DNA from: Strongylocentrotus droebachiensis
Taxonomy: Eukaryota > Echinodermata > Echinoidea > Camarodonta > Strongylocentrotidae
DNA: 64,000 nt
NCBI GenBank assembly: GCA_035222895.1
Contig: JAVYIG010000109.1
Coordinates: forward strand, 462,001 to 526,000
Reading direction: 5' to 3'
The notes beneath the pieces are model-generated. The model did no database searches. It was not told where the DNA came from and saw only the letters and a list, made by a program, of their open reading frames with translations. Numbering within the stretch: position 1 is the first letter of the stretch; each line of letters begins with the position of its first letter. Made by a program: the position numbers and the translations under genes. This document shows positions 34,321 through 45,722 of this stretch, one piece after another.

Positions 34321-35307
34321 TCTCTTCAATGTATTTTGTATTTGTATTTTTTTTCTTTTTCCTCTTTTGGGGGAAGGGGGGGGGGTATACATGAAGGTGG
34401 TTCACCTTTAAAGTGTACTTTTAAAATTGAGCCCCTCCAATGAAAATATATTATGTTGATTTGTCAAAATCAGGGCATATTAGGATGTTGACAAACAGCC
34501 AAGAACATTCATCATTTTCTTTTCTCTCTGCATTCATACCTCATTTAGTTGAATGGCCTTTAAATACCAGTGAAACTGGGTATTTCTGTCTCATATCATT
34601 GGATGGCAGTTGTGCACACTTATTAAATATTATTGATAGAAAGTACTGCCCAGGAAGTTGTGGGTAATCTTCAGTGGTTTTGTTTAAATTAATGTCTGCT
34701 TCAAATGATAAGTGGTATGGTTTATGTGTAGACCAGTATCATTTTCACAGATCACATACACTATTTTAATAGGGAAATATCTTAATAAATATAATTATAA
34801 ATGTATTGTACTGTAAGTGATATACATGTATGTATGAGAAACCTACTCTAGTTTTGATTAGATTTCATGAGGAGGAGAACTGTTTACATTATTACATTGT
34901 ATTAAAATAAATTAAATTGAATTATATTATGAATGTTACTATGTTAGTCATAACTGCATTAAATCTGCCGCTCAATCTTATTGTCAACCACTTTGAAATT
35001 AAAACAATGTGAGTTAATTAGAATTAATTAGTTAGCTGAAATATTCTGTATATCTGTTATTATCTTGTTTATGAAGGCATTCTTCTTTTCATGTATCCAA
35101 GCTGCAGGATATGAATGAATTCTTTTCATTGTGTGAAAAAGTGATCACTGGAATTCTGATTGTTGCATACATTCCTCTATTCAGATTTATTCACTAAGAG
35201 GTTCCTCTTTTCTTTTGATGTTTCCAAAGTATTTGTACATTTGACTGGCTTTATAGAATGGTACTACCACCACTATACTGCTGGCTACTGTTGCTGCTAA
35301 ATAGCAT

Positions 35308-35509
35308 TTAAAGCCTGTCTGTATTAGTTTGGTCAGGGCCTAAGACCTCCCAGCAAGGTCACTGGCAGGTGGTTATCTCATCGAATCAGCTCTCAATTAT
35401 TACATACCTGTAAGAAAAAGAGGATCATGGGGGACCAACACGCACCAATTAGGCATTGTTTGCTTAATAGAGGGCGCAAGTAGCTATAAGTAGTGCAGTG
35501 GGGCTTTAA
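35308..35509 (+). repeat. Family K MITE
   Basis: TTAAAGCCTGTCTGTATTAG to AGTGCAGTGGGGCTTTAA. The interior has AAGAGGATCATGGGGGACCA. Confidence 0.8.
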
Positions 35510-35789
35510 TACAAATGTTTCTAAGCACTTTACATACAGCTTACTAAAACCATAAATTGGTAGAAACACTGCATTAAAGCTACTCTTGAGCTCTGGTATG
35601 GGAATCATATCTTGAGAGAAAATTGTTATGATTTTTGGATTGTTTATCCTGCAGTAGATTGGTTGTTTGAACCAGGGAACTAAAAGCGAACGCACAAAAA
35701 CTACTGGGCATCATCTTCGATAAAAACCACAACTCCCATTTGCTACATGTACATACGGTAGTGACCTTTGTTAAGCATTTGTATGCATA

Positions 35790-35986
35790 GTGTCTGGGCT
35801 ACTTACCCGGATTTCCTTATCTTCCTATGGTCATTACTTAGTCAATATACATTTTTTACCAAATATGTGTGGCATTTGTCATTTACATGTATTTGTACTC
35901 TTGAACATTCAGTGTAAATTTTGTTGGATTCTGTGAGAATTTATATTCTATATTTACATGTACCAGAACTCAAGTTTATCTTTAAG
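35790..35986 (+). repeat. Family M MITE, 3' half only
   Basis: Matches the right half of M: TGTCTGGGCTACTTACC, CTTGAACATTCAGTGTAA and the terminal ACCAGAACTCAAGTTTATCT. The left half is missing or too diverged to see. Confidence 0.6.
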
Positions 35987-36531
35987 CTAAATATTCTTGT
36001 TTTCTAGATTTTTCTGCCTCTTATATATAAGGGCTTGATAATAACAGGCGACTAGGACACATGGGCTTCCTTAATCTACAGTCCAGGCCCTCAAATTCTA
36101 AAGTTTTTGCATAAGGTTGATGCATACAGTCTGTAAAAGGTTCAATCTGGGCCCATTCTCAAACTAGATGGAACTTTGACTGCGCGCAGTCGAAAATGAT
36201 GCCTCCGTCATAGAGCAAGTTTACAAACCAAAACAGAAGAAATTTTTCAAATTCAAGTTTCATTGTTATCCATTAACAGGTTCTCAGAATAGGGGCATTT
36301 ACACTGTCATCCAAACACGCCAAAAAATGCCAAACCGGAGCCTGGCCGCGATGTTACCAAGGGCAACTACGCATTACCGGCAGAAATGCCAATTCCAAAA
36401 CATTCCAAATCGAAGTGTGATCTTTTGGCGTGTTTTGGCGTGTTTTGGCGTGTTTGGCTAGTATAAACGCTCGCAGTTGTAACATCGCGATGTTAGGTGA
36501 CGTAACTTCAGGAGCGGAGCTAGATGTCGTC

Positions 36532-37385
36532 CTTAAAGAAAATGATAGAACGATATATACAAAGAATAACATAAGAGAAGGTGATAGAAGGAAGAAACAA
36601 ATAATAACATAAGGAATAACATAAGGAAAGACAGAAAGAGAAAGTGATAGAAGGAAGAAACAAAGAATAACATAAGGAATAACATAAGGAAAGACAGAAA
36701 GAGAAAGGGATAGAATGATAAAAACAAAGAATAACATAATGAAACACAGAAAGAGGGAGTGATAGAATGATAAAAAACAAAGAATAACATAAGAGAAGGT
36801 GATAGAAGGAAGAAACAAAGAATAACATAAGGAAACACAGAAAGAGGGAGTGATAGAATGATAAAAAAACAAAGAATAACATAAGAGAAGGTGATAGAAG
36901 GAAGAAACAAAGAATAACATAAGGAAACACAGAAAGAGGGAGTGATAGAATGATAAAAAAACAAAGAATAACATAAGAGAAGGTGATAGAAGGAAGAAAC
37001 AAAGAATAACATAAGGAAACACAGAAAGAGGGAGTGATAGAATGATAAAAAACAAAGAATAACATAAGAGAAGGTGAAAGAAGGAAGAAACAAAGAATAA
37101 CATAAGGAAACACAGAAAGAGGGAGTGATAGAATGATAAAAAACAAAGAATAACATAAGGGAAGGTGATAGAAGGAAGAAACAAAGAATAAAATAAGGAA
37201 ACACAGAAAGAGGAAGTGATAGAATGATAAAAAAACAAAGAATAACATAAGAGAAGGTGATACAAAAGAAAGAAACAAATAAGGAAAGACAGAAAGAGAA
37301 AGTGATAGAATGATAAAAAAACAAAGAATAACATAAGAGAAGGTGATAGAAGAAAAAAAAAAGAATAACAAGGAAAGATAGAAAG
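36532..37385. repeat. Minisatellite, about 91-92 bp unit
   Basis: Purine-rich tandem array built from AGAATAACATAAG, GAAGGTGATAGAAGGAAGAA, GGAAACACAGAAAGAGGGAG and TGATAGAATGATAAAA. The GAGGGAGT marker falls at 36753, 36844, 36936, 37028 and 37119. The edges have shorter or rearranged units. All three minus frames stay open for about 300 codons because the unit lacks stop words in that direction. The resulting Leu/Phe/Ser/Tyr repeats are not a protein. Confidence 0.9.
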
Positions 37386-37559
37386 AAGAAAGTGTTTGCA
37401 TCGGAGTGCCGCGCATGCGCATTACCAACTGAAACACGCCAAAACATCACTGAGCTTTTCAGTCGGTGATGTTTCCGCACAAGTGTAAACGGGTGCGCGA
37501 AACATCGCGACTTTTCAAAATGAGGTATTTGACAGTATAAATGCGCCTAATATCGTGGT

Positions 37560-38068
37560 TACAAGCAATTTCTCATATGACCCTTTGATCTTTGACCTCA
37601 TGACCCTAAAATCTACTCAGTTCATTGGCTCTGCAAGATGTCCTGAGTTAAATAGTAATCCATCTGTCAGTTCTAATGAGAAAGCGTTCACAAGCTATTT
37701 TTGCATACATAATGAGCCCATGACATTTGACCTTTGACCTCATGACCCAAGAATCTACTCAGTTCATTGGCTCTGCAAGATACATACATGATCTAAGTTT
37801 GGCAGGAATCCATCAATCTGTTCTAATGATAATGCGATCACAAGCTATTTTTGCATACATAATGAGCCGCGTGACCTTTGACCTTGACCTCATGACCCCA
37901 AAATCTATTCAGTTCATCGGCTCTGCAAGTAACATACATGACCTAAGTTTGGCAGGAATCCATCAATCGGTTCTTGAGATAACGCGATCACGAGCTGTTT
38001 TTGCATACATAATGAGCCCTGTGACCTTTGACCTTTGACCTCGTGACCCCAAAATATAATCAGTTCAT
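37560..38068 (+). repeat. Tandem repeat of about 142-152 bp with TGACCTTTGACCT motifs
   Basis: Units start around TGACCTCATGACCC at 37593, 37735, 37885 and (TGACCTCGTGACCC) 38037, and each carries AGTTCATTGGCTCTGCAAGA, GGCAGGAATCCATCAATC and TTTTTGCATACATAATGAGC. Three unit junctions contain a perfect TGACCTTTGACCT. The final unit is interrupted by the hairpin at 38078-38440 and resumes at 38441. Confidence 0.85.
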
Positions 38069-38077
38069 CAGCTCTGC

Positions 38078-38440
38078 TAGCCTATAATCTAGGCGGAGTG
38101 CCGAGCTTTTTTCTTTGCTGCTAGACTAACCTTTTAAGCAGAACGTCTGATACGGCGAGACTACGAACCGTGAGTCGCGAAGCGGCTCACCGCCTATAAT
38201 CACTGGTCTAGCTTTAGTCGTTGTTTTTTTTGTTATCGACCATGAATCCGTGGCAGTTTTTCATACGAAAAACTGCCACGGATTCATGGTCGATAATAAA
38301 AAAACAACGACTAAAGCTAGACCAGTGATTATAGGCGGTGCGCGGCTCACGGTTCGTAGTCTCGCCGTATCAGACCTTCTGCTTAGGGTTAGTCTAGCAG
38401 CAAAGAAAAAAGCTTGGCACTCCGCCTAGATTATAGGCTA
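38078..38440. mobile_element. 363-bp near-perfect hairpin element with 9-bp target duplication
   Basis: The element starts TAGCCTATAATCTAGGCGGA and ends with the exact inverse. The two arms of about 180 bp differ at only a few places and meet at a loop of about 4 bases (ATAC, between GTTTTTC and GAAAAAC). CAGCTCTGC flanks it on both sides (38069-38077 and 38441-38449); removing one copy restores the tandem repeat unit. A 9-bp duplication and very long inverted repeats fit a non-autonomous Mutator-like element, although other superfamilies are possible. No coding capacity. Confidence 0.85.
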
Positions 38441-38626
38441 CAGCTCTGCAAGATACATACATGACCAAAGTTTGGCAGGAATCCATCGATCGGTTCTTCA
38501 GATAACGCGATCACGAGAACGGGACGTACGGACGGACGGACGTACGGACGGAACGACGTACGGACGGACGGACGGACAACCCGAAAACATAATGCCTCCG
38601 GCTACCTCGTAACGGAGGCATAAAAA
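38441..38626 (+). repeat. End of the tandem repeat, with GGAC array and terminal hairpin
   Basis: Continues the interrupted unit, then ACGGACGGACGG repeats (about 38521-38577), then a hairpin pairing TGCCTCCG with CGGAGGCA (38591-38622). This end structure looks like a defined 3' terminus of a mobile repeat rather than a plain satellite. Confidence 0.65.
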
Positions 38627-38704
38627 GTAAGTGTGGAGCCCTGCTTATATCGAGCACTTTTGAAATTCTTCTACACATTATATATTTTGAAAGTTACAAT
38701 CACC

Positions 38705-39085
38705 TTAAAGATAAAGACCAGTTATGGTCGTGCGATTGCATTGTGATAGAAACGTTGTGAAATCGATCCGAACAGGTTGATCATCTAGCATAGATGTACT
38801 GCAAGGTTCTGGAATCATCAAAATAATAAAAAATTTGGCCCAGTCTTCATAAAGTTACAAGCACTGTACACAATAAAATGTATACATATGGGACTACCCA
38901 CACGTGCGCGACACATACCAATAGATAAACTAATTTACCAAATATTTCAATTAGTAGGCGGTTTCCCGGCAAAGTTGTTATCATCATGTATAATTCAAAA
39001 CATATTCTTTCACATGATTGGTAATAAGAGCTTCCATTTCATTTTTTGAAATTGGGGCGTTTCCAATACTGGTCTTTACCTTTAA
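38705..39085 (+). repeat. Family M MITE (variant)
   Basis: TTAAAGATAAAGACCAGTTA to ATACTGGTCTTTACCTTTAA. The left half matches M (GCCCAGTCTTCATAAAG). The right half has AGTAGGCGGTTTCCCGGCAA, shared with the copies at 50795 and 62559, so it is a chimera of two subfamilies. Confidence 0.8.
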
Positions 39086-40593
39086 GTACTGGCTCTTCAA
39101 ATTGGCTGAATCGGTAAATAATGATTTTGTGATATTGTGGTGGACAACTTTCCCATTTTTTCCCTCTTTAGAAGACCTTTAATAATATACTATCCATAAT
39201 GTATTTTGAATACTGACTGAAGGCAGTAAGGAGACAAACAGAAATTAGTGATATTTTTGTACACGACCAAGGGGAGAGTTATAAGAGTTATAAATCTGCA
39301 ACTACGTCACAATCCAGTGACCAAACTGCCAATTTGAGATTCCCATAGACTTAGTGAGATCTCATATTCAGACATTTATAACTTTCTTATTATTTGTCCT
39401 ATTTATTTAAACCTTTCGCCGTTCTGTTTGAATCTTTTTTTCTGCTTTCATTCAAATTAATTTATTGTAAGGGTTGGCTTGCTCTTCAACTTTAGGCTAT
39501 TTGTTTTTTATCATTTTTAGATATTGCCTTTCTAGGAATTTACAAATATGCGTAATGGAATTCATGATTTAATGTCAAATTGACATGTTAAGTTTATTCT
39601 GGTTTTGAACTTGCTAAACTCTCTTGATATTTGCCATTATCTGACAACTAAAGCTTAGAAATGTGTACCGTAGTCTCAACTCCAAAGGAATGATTGTAAT
39701 AGTTTGGATAGATGAATATAGTCTCACTCACTATAGAGCTCTAGCAGTTTCAAAGATTAATAGCATGACTATTAATATGAAAGATAATCTAATTTCGTTC
39801 TACAGGTAATTACTTTCCATTGTGTGTACGAGCTACATGTACTTACAATTGCTTCTTTTGGCATTGTAATAATTATACAGCCATTAAGAGGTACTTAGGT
39901 GACAAAGTTATTTTCCTGTAATAAAATTTGCCATTAATTTTATGTTGTTAAGTAGTAATTAATTTAATGCAAAAGCAATAATGTTGTGGTATCACTCATG
40001 TACAGTGAGAAACTAATGTACTTATGTAATGGACGTTGCCTGACACAATTGACTTCTACATACCTGTAATGTATAATTGCATATGAATGTTACTTACAGG
40101 TAATGTTATTTAAACTTGGTTAACTTGTTTTAGCTCATAGAATATTAAAAGGTTAGAATGACAACTACAATTAGCAACAACAATGACAATGACAAAAATA
40201 TTATTTTATTTTTTCCAAACATTCTGCTTGTTACTCCAAGGTAAATCCAAGGGCTGGATTGTACATAGTTTTTAAACAAATGTATCTACATGATAAATTA
40301 TACACCTACATATAATAGTATCATAAAATATAAGGAAACAATAATTCACATTATCTGAATAATAAACACATCTTCTTACACGCATAAAGTGTCCGCGATT
40401 GAATAATATTGCAATAAATTATGAAGGAAATGAGTTATATACATTAGATCTGTTAGAATGTCATCTGAATCTGTCAAAATATAAGAGTTATTCAATCATA
40501 GAAACTGGAATAAGAAGAGAATGCAAGCACTTGCAAAGGATTTGGTACTTTACTAATGCTAGATACGACTTAGAATCATGTTTCATTTTAGTT

Positions 40594-40690
40594 GAGTACT
40601 TGAAAGTACTGATATTCGAATACTTGAAAGTACTGATATTTGAATACTTGAAAATACTGATATTCGAAAACTTGAAAATTGAAACTAAAA
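40594..40690 (+). repeat. Short tandem repeat, about 24-25 bp unit
   Basis: Four imperfect units of TACTTGAAAGTACTGATATT; each contains the palindrome-like TACTTGAAAGTA. Confidence 0.8.
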
Positions 40691-41452
40691 GTTGTCCAGA
40701 ATTACAATAGATGATGGCCTTCATAATTTCTATTATATATAAATAGATTTCTTGGGTTGTCCATAACATCTTACAAAATACATGTGGTTTCTCCTTGTAA
40801 AATGAAGTACTGTGCCTGAGATATTTTTTCAGTTTCACTGTCACATTTGTCAATATCATTTTCCATGACATTTATGCCGAATGAACTACATGTAGGTTGC
40901 TGATAATGATAGATATTAAATATAACTGGGCAAGTCTAAGGTGTGTCCCATAAGCTGTTGAGTATTTTTGAATTGTACTAAAGTATTAGGAACATAAATT
41001 GACATTTTTGTCTAGGCATGACAATTACCTGTAGAAATTCACTAATTCACTCTATGGCTTTATGCTATAGTTGTACTCCCCCCATTACATTACATGTACA
41101 GTACTATCTATTCTATAATGTTAGACAATTTATCATTGCTTTGGCTGTGACCTAGTTCCTTCCAAAATGTTTGCAGGGATAAAATCAGAAGGTACATGAA
41201 TGTGGTAGGTTGAATCAGGTTCTTAAATATTTCCTCTCTAAGTTATGAAGGTCTTAAAGGCAGGTTATAAATGCCCATCAAAACTAAGGTTAACAAAGAA
41301 GAAGGAAAAAACAACACTCTTATTAAAACATTAGTTTGGAGTGCCAAGTTCCCTGTATACAGGAAGATGAAAGTCCACATGAAAAGATCACATTTACATG
41401 CATTGTACATACTGAATTCATGTCTTACAAAATATTGCAATACAAGTTCATG

Positions 41453-41526
41453 TACAGTCAAACCTATATAAAGGCCACCTGTCTATAGTGGCCATGCATT
41501 TTGTCTCTCTGGAGAAAGAGAGAGAA

Positions 41527-41566
<40 letters not shown>

Positions 41567-41819
41567 ATGTGTGTAGTAGAACCTGTATAGAAAGCTAGGT
41601 CACCTGTTTATACTATTTCTATTTCTATTCTGCTACTTGTTAAAGCCTGTTCAGCATCTAGACAAGGTTGATCTTCTGCCGACGGTGGACGGCTTTTGTG
41701 AATTTGTGCCGAAATATATACCGGTACATGTTTATGGTGCAAGTAAAAATAAATAATACCGGTAGTTGCCACTTTTTCTGCTTCCCTTAGGTGGCCTTAA
41801 TAAACAGGTTTGACTGTAT
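41453..41819 (+). repeat. Family Q-like MITE, expanded
   Basis: TACAGTCAAACC start and GGTTTGACTGTA end. It holds TATAGTGGCCATGCATTTTG, a GA dinucleotide run (about 41518-41560) and about 90 bases more than its neighbour at 41848-42015. Confidence 0.7.
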
Positions 41820-41847
41820 GTGAACTTTATGATATAGCCCTACATTT

Positions 41848-42015
41848 ACCTGTCTACATGTATAGTGGCCATGCATTTTGTCTCTCTGCATGAAGAGAGA
41901 GAGAGAAATGTGTGTGGTAGAACCTGTATAGAAAGCTAGGCCACCTGTTTACACTCCCACTGGCAGTGGCCACTTTTTCTGTTTCCCTTTGCCTTAATAG
42001 ACAGGTTTGACTGTA
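41848..42015 (+). repeat. Family Q-like MITE, tandem neighbour
   Basis: Repeats the interior and right end of 41453-41819 (ATGTGTGTGGTAGAACCTGT, GGTTTGACTGTA). The outer left end is missing. Both copies are followed by a GTGAACTTTA...TAGCCCTA phrase, so the pair arose by tandem duplication. Confidence 0.7.
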
Positions 42016-43479
42016 CACACGTATGTGAACTTTACATGACGTAGCCCTATAAGTATGCGTTGGAAGGATCCATTGTGTACTCGCAATTCATATAATAGAT
42101 GTAGTACAAGTATGTGATGTCTGTCTGGGAGAACATTCTGAATTCTTCTTCACCGCAATTCTGCACTCGTGCATGATGCATAATAGCATAATACTAGTGC
42201 AAGTTGGCATTATTGCACATTGGATTCACAGTGCACTGAAACGCAATGTATTTTGTGGCAAATATACCGTATTATCGCACCCCAGGCATATTTATACTCA
42301 AATATCAACATGCTAGTCACAGTAGTCACTCACAGCCAACAAGTTGTAGGATTTTTTTTTTTTTTTTGGGGGGGGGGGGGGATAGACTTTTAATTTGTTT
42401 TAATTAAAATTATGAATTCAATGCCATCATAAAGGAAACTTTAGGGTAATTTTATTTCTCCCATTGGAATTGAATATCAAAAAGAAACAGTCAAGACAGT
42501 CAATTCAATCCTGCAAAAATACTATGTTATTTAAACATTTCTGGTTTAAGACTTTAAGTAGAAACCAAGTTCAGTGTAAAAGTACAACTGATATTACAAA
42601 ACTGTATATATTTACAGTGTGGGTTAGGGTTAGGGGTATTTGCTTGATTTCCTTGTATCTATTTTCAGTTCTTACACATGTGCATTTTCTTATTTTGTTT
42701 CTTGGCATACATGTACATATCATGTATATTTATTTAGTTAATATTTATTATAGAAATTGAACATATACTGTAGTTAAACTTGTAAGTGTGTAACTTAGTA
42801 ATAATAAAGTGTTTTTTAATGCGCCTATACTATGTTTCTAGGTGCTATGGAACTGTTGTCCTAGCATCCATTAGGTAAAGCATAATATAGAGCTAGGACA
42901 ACAGCACAAACATTACAATGTTACATAAAACATAATCTAAAATACTTACATAATATGAATTACAAAATAGAAGCATATATTTAAAAAAAAGTAACTTGTT
43001 AGTTTCCAGGATGTGATTGTTAAATGAACAAGTTTCCATCATCATCAGAAGTTAAGAACTTACCGTACATGACATTTAGCTAACAACTCAGAAGTGTGAA
43101 TTTCTGTAATGTATACCGTGTTCATTTGCATATATATGAATAGCTATAAGACTGTCGACCTTATATTATATTTGTAGGTCATCAATCATTTTGACCCACT
43201 TTAGAAACTGGGTGGATATTGTCTCTTGAGGGCATTTGGTCATCGGGATGTGTGTGTAAACGTGATTGTACTTTCAAATGTGCGGTGGTTTGATGATATA
43301 CAAGTAGATGTACTGTGAGCAGTAAATCTCAAGTTTTTTTTCGCCTGAGACTTTCCTGAATTGTTAAAGGATTGCCATTTTCACAGCAAAAGAGAAGTGT
43401 TGTGCCAAGTCCATTTTGATTCAATTTGTTTTTCTTTCGCATGAGTTAATTATCCCAACCCTAACCCTATTCGATCCTA

Positions 43480-44174
43480 TAATAATAATAATAATACATG
43501 AGATTTATATAGCGCCATTATCCATTTTAATTAAATGCTCAAGGCGCTTCAAAATATTAGGGAACACATTACATTATGACAAAGAATCGTGTACATTTAC
43601 ATAAGAAAGAAAATGCAAAAATGAAAGAATGAATGAATGTCGTGTCTTCAAAACGCAAAATTTAACAAACAGGATTTAAGGTTGCTCTTAAAAGATGTTG
43701 AAGAGTCGGAGTTCTTCAGCTCCTGTGGAAGTGAATTCCACAGGGCTGGTCCGGCATGAGCAAAAAATTGTTCCCCCAAGATTTCTTTGAAAGCGGTATG
43801 TGTAGAAGACCAGAGTTGGAGGATCGGAGGGTACGTGTGGGTTGGTAGAGGTGCACTCAGTATAGACTGGTTGTATTCAGGAGCTGTTCTGTTCATGATT
43901 TGATGAACTAAAAGTAGGATTTTGAAAATTATACATTCTTTTTCAGGCAACCAGTGGAGATTTTGTAAGATACAGTGTAGGTGTAATGTGACTATGTTTG
44001 CTTGACCGAGAAATGATGCGTGCAGCTGCATTTTGTAAATGTGCAATTTGTGAATTTGGTAAATTATAGAATAAACTGTTGCCGAAATCCAAACGTGATG
44101 AAATAAGTGAGTGAACAAGTTTCTCTGTTGCCGAACGAGTATGGGATATAGGCTGATTACGATTTACATCTACA
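43480..44174 (-). pseudogene. 3' end of a LINE (L2/CR1-like RT C-terminus)
   Basis: Minus-strand frames give ATEKLVHSLISSRLDFGNSL and LPNSQIAHLQNAAARIISRS, then in another frame LQNLHWLPEKECIIFKILLL and HAGPALWNSLPQELKNSD. These are the conserved C-terminal phrases of L2/CR1-type LINE polymerases. One frameshift near 43975 separates them. The 3' tail ends in an ATT repeat (43481-43494 as AAT on plus), as in this LINE group. The 5' part is lost or lies beyond the hAT-like insertion at 44183. Confidence 0.85.
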
Positions 44175-44182
44175 ACTTCTGG

Positions 44183-45541
44183 CAAGCCTTTTATTAAGAC
44201 AAAGCAGACCGGGAGCCAAATATCTGAAAAAGCGGCTCCCGGTCCTTCATTTTTTTAGAGAACCTGGAGCCGTTTTCCAGGACCAGGAGCCGTTTCCAAA
44301 ATTGATGAAAATATATGTATTCTTTTAAATCATTTGTTAACCGTTACCTTTTACTTATTCATTATTCATTGCCATTAGTTTATATCAGTACACTATAAAT
44401 TAACCCTGTAAGTTGGGGCTTTAATCGGATCGGAAGGGGGAAATACAAAAAAAGAAAGAAAAAAAAAGAAAAACAGTTTTAGGCTACCAAATACTAAATA
44501 AACATGCAAAGCTGGGATTATTTTGTCATTTGGAGTTGTTGTAGACCATGTTTGTTGATATGAAGTGCCTTTTCATGACTTTGAAATTAATAATATTAGT
44601 CTAAGAGAAGAGGCAAAACATGCGCGAGCCGCCATCTTGGATTATAATGACAATGGAAAACAAAATGCGTGCTTACATTATAATCCAAAGTGGCAGCTCG
44701 CATTTTTTACCTCTTCTCTTAGACTAATGTCATTAATTTCAAAGTCATGAAAAACACTAAATATCTACAAACACGGTCTACAATAACTCTGAATGACAAA
44801 CTGATCCCAGCTATGCATTTTTTTTAAAAAGTATTTGATAGCCCAAAACTTAAAAATTGTCGGCATATTTTTTTTTTAAATATTAAAATATTTGTTTTCT
44901 ACAGATTTTTCCCCGATCATTTTCATTGATCGGCGATCGGACTTCGTGCGCGAAATTGTGATCTATTTCCACCATGATTGCCACGATTTTTATATAGTTT
45001 CCAGGAAAAGAGTTGTGAAATCGAAGTTTGGATTGTGATTATTCAGGCCACTGATGTATACTGAATTTTGAGAATCGTTTTTCAAAGTAAGATTTTCACA
45101 ACGAAGTCAAACTTTTAGACGGAGTGAGAGTGCTGCTCGCCCACTCTCGATCTCCGCTCTGCACGCCGGCTAGCTAGCCGCCCTAACCCTAGCGATAGCG
45201 CTAGGAGTAGAAATATACGTTAGCGGCCGCTCGTAGTCGTGCTGCAATTATTTCGGGGCGATTTCAATTAGGACTCTCCGGGGACTCTCATCATAAAATG
45301 ATTTGTTAGGGTTCATTCAGTCCACATTTAACTCGTATCAAGTAAGTTTTTGTCACATTGGTGAGCATTTAGTGCTAGACATGTGGAATTTTCTGAAACA
45401 GGAAATTTTAATTCTCCCAGACCGGGCGCCAAAAATAAAAAAGGGGCAGCGCCCGGTACTCATTTTCCCCGTCTCACCGGGCGCCAAAAGTCAGGGACCG
45501 TTGGGTAAAAATCGCCCGGCGCCCGGTTAATAAAAGGCTTG
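44183..45541. mobile_element. hAT-like element inserted in the LINE, 8-bp target duplication
   Basis: Terminal inverted repeats CAAGCCTTTTATTAA and TTAATAAAAGGCTTG, flanked by ACTTCTGG on both sides (44175-44182 and 45542-45549). The 8-bp duplication is typical of hAT. Near the left end GGGAGCC/GAGCCG-type words repeat several times, and near the right end GGGCGCC/CGCCCGG words repeat, as expected of subterminal transposase-binding sites. No transposase frame survives; the interior holds a separate inverted repeat (44474-44855). Confidence 0.85.
44474..44855. repeat. Nested foldback element, arms of about 175-190 bp
   Basis: Left TTTTAGGCTACCAAATACT...GCTGGGATTA and right TGATCCCAGC...GTATTTGATAGCCCAAAA are inverted, and the symmetry runs inward through GTAGACCATGTTTGTTGATA, TTTCATGACTTTGAAATTAA and AGTCTAAGAGAAGAGG to a centre near 44660. 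By eye about 85-90% arm identity, so older than the 38078 hairpin. Confidence 0.75.
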
Positions 45542-45658
45542 ACTTCTGGGATTAAAAACTATCAAGGATCAGTTGGTGTGATGAAAACATTTAAACCCCA
45601 GTCCTACTAAAGTCATAGTAGGCTTGCATTTTGGAGAAATTGCAGGTGGATGTTTTTT

Positions 45659-45668
45659 GTTTGTTTGT

Positions 45669-45721
<53 letters not shown>
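45659..45721 (+). repeat. (GTT)n microsatellite
   Basis: About 17 GTT units preceded by a short GTTT run. Confidence 0.95.

Positions 45722-45722
<1 letters not shown>

Noticed and set aside
36532-37385. Possible CRISPR-like or other spaced repeat array
   Set aside because: The units are contiguous and themselves conserved along their whole length; there are no variable spacers between short constant repeats.
36354-37480. Three overlapping minus-strand open frames of 305-326 codons resembling membrane proteins
   Set aside because: They are translations of the 91-92 bp minisatellite in all three frames, with the repeated peptides simply reflecting the unit. No start context, splice or domain support.
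41500-41560. GA run as an independent microsatellite locus
   Set aside because: It is an expansion inside a family Q-like MITE; the neighbouring copy has the same shorter run.
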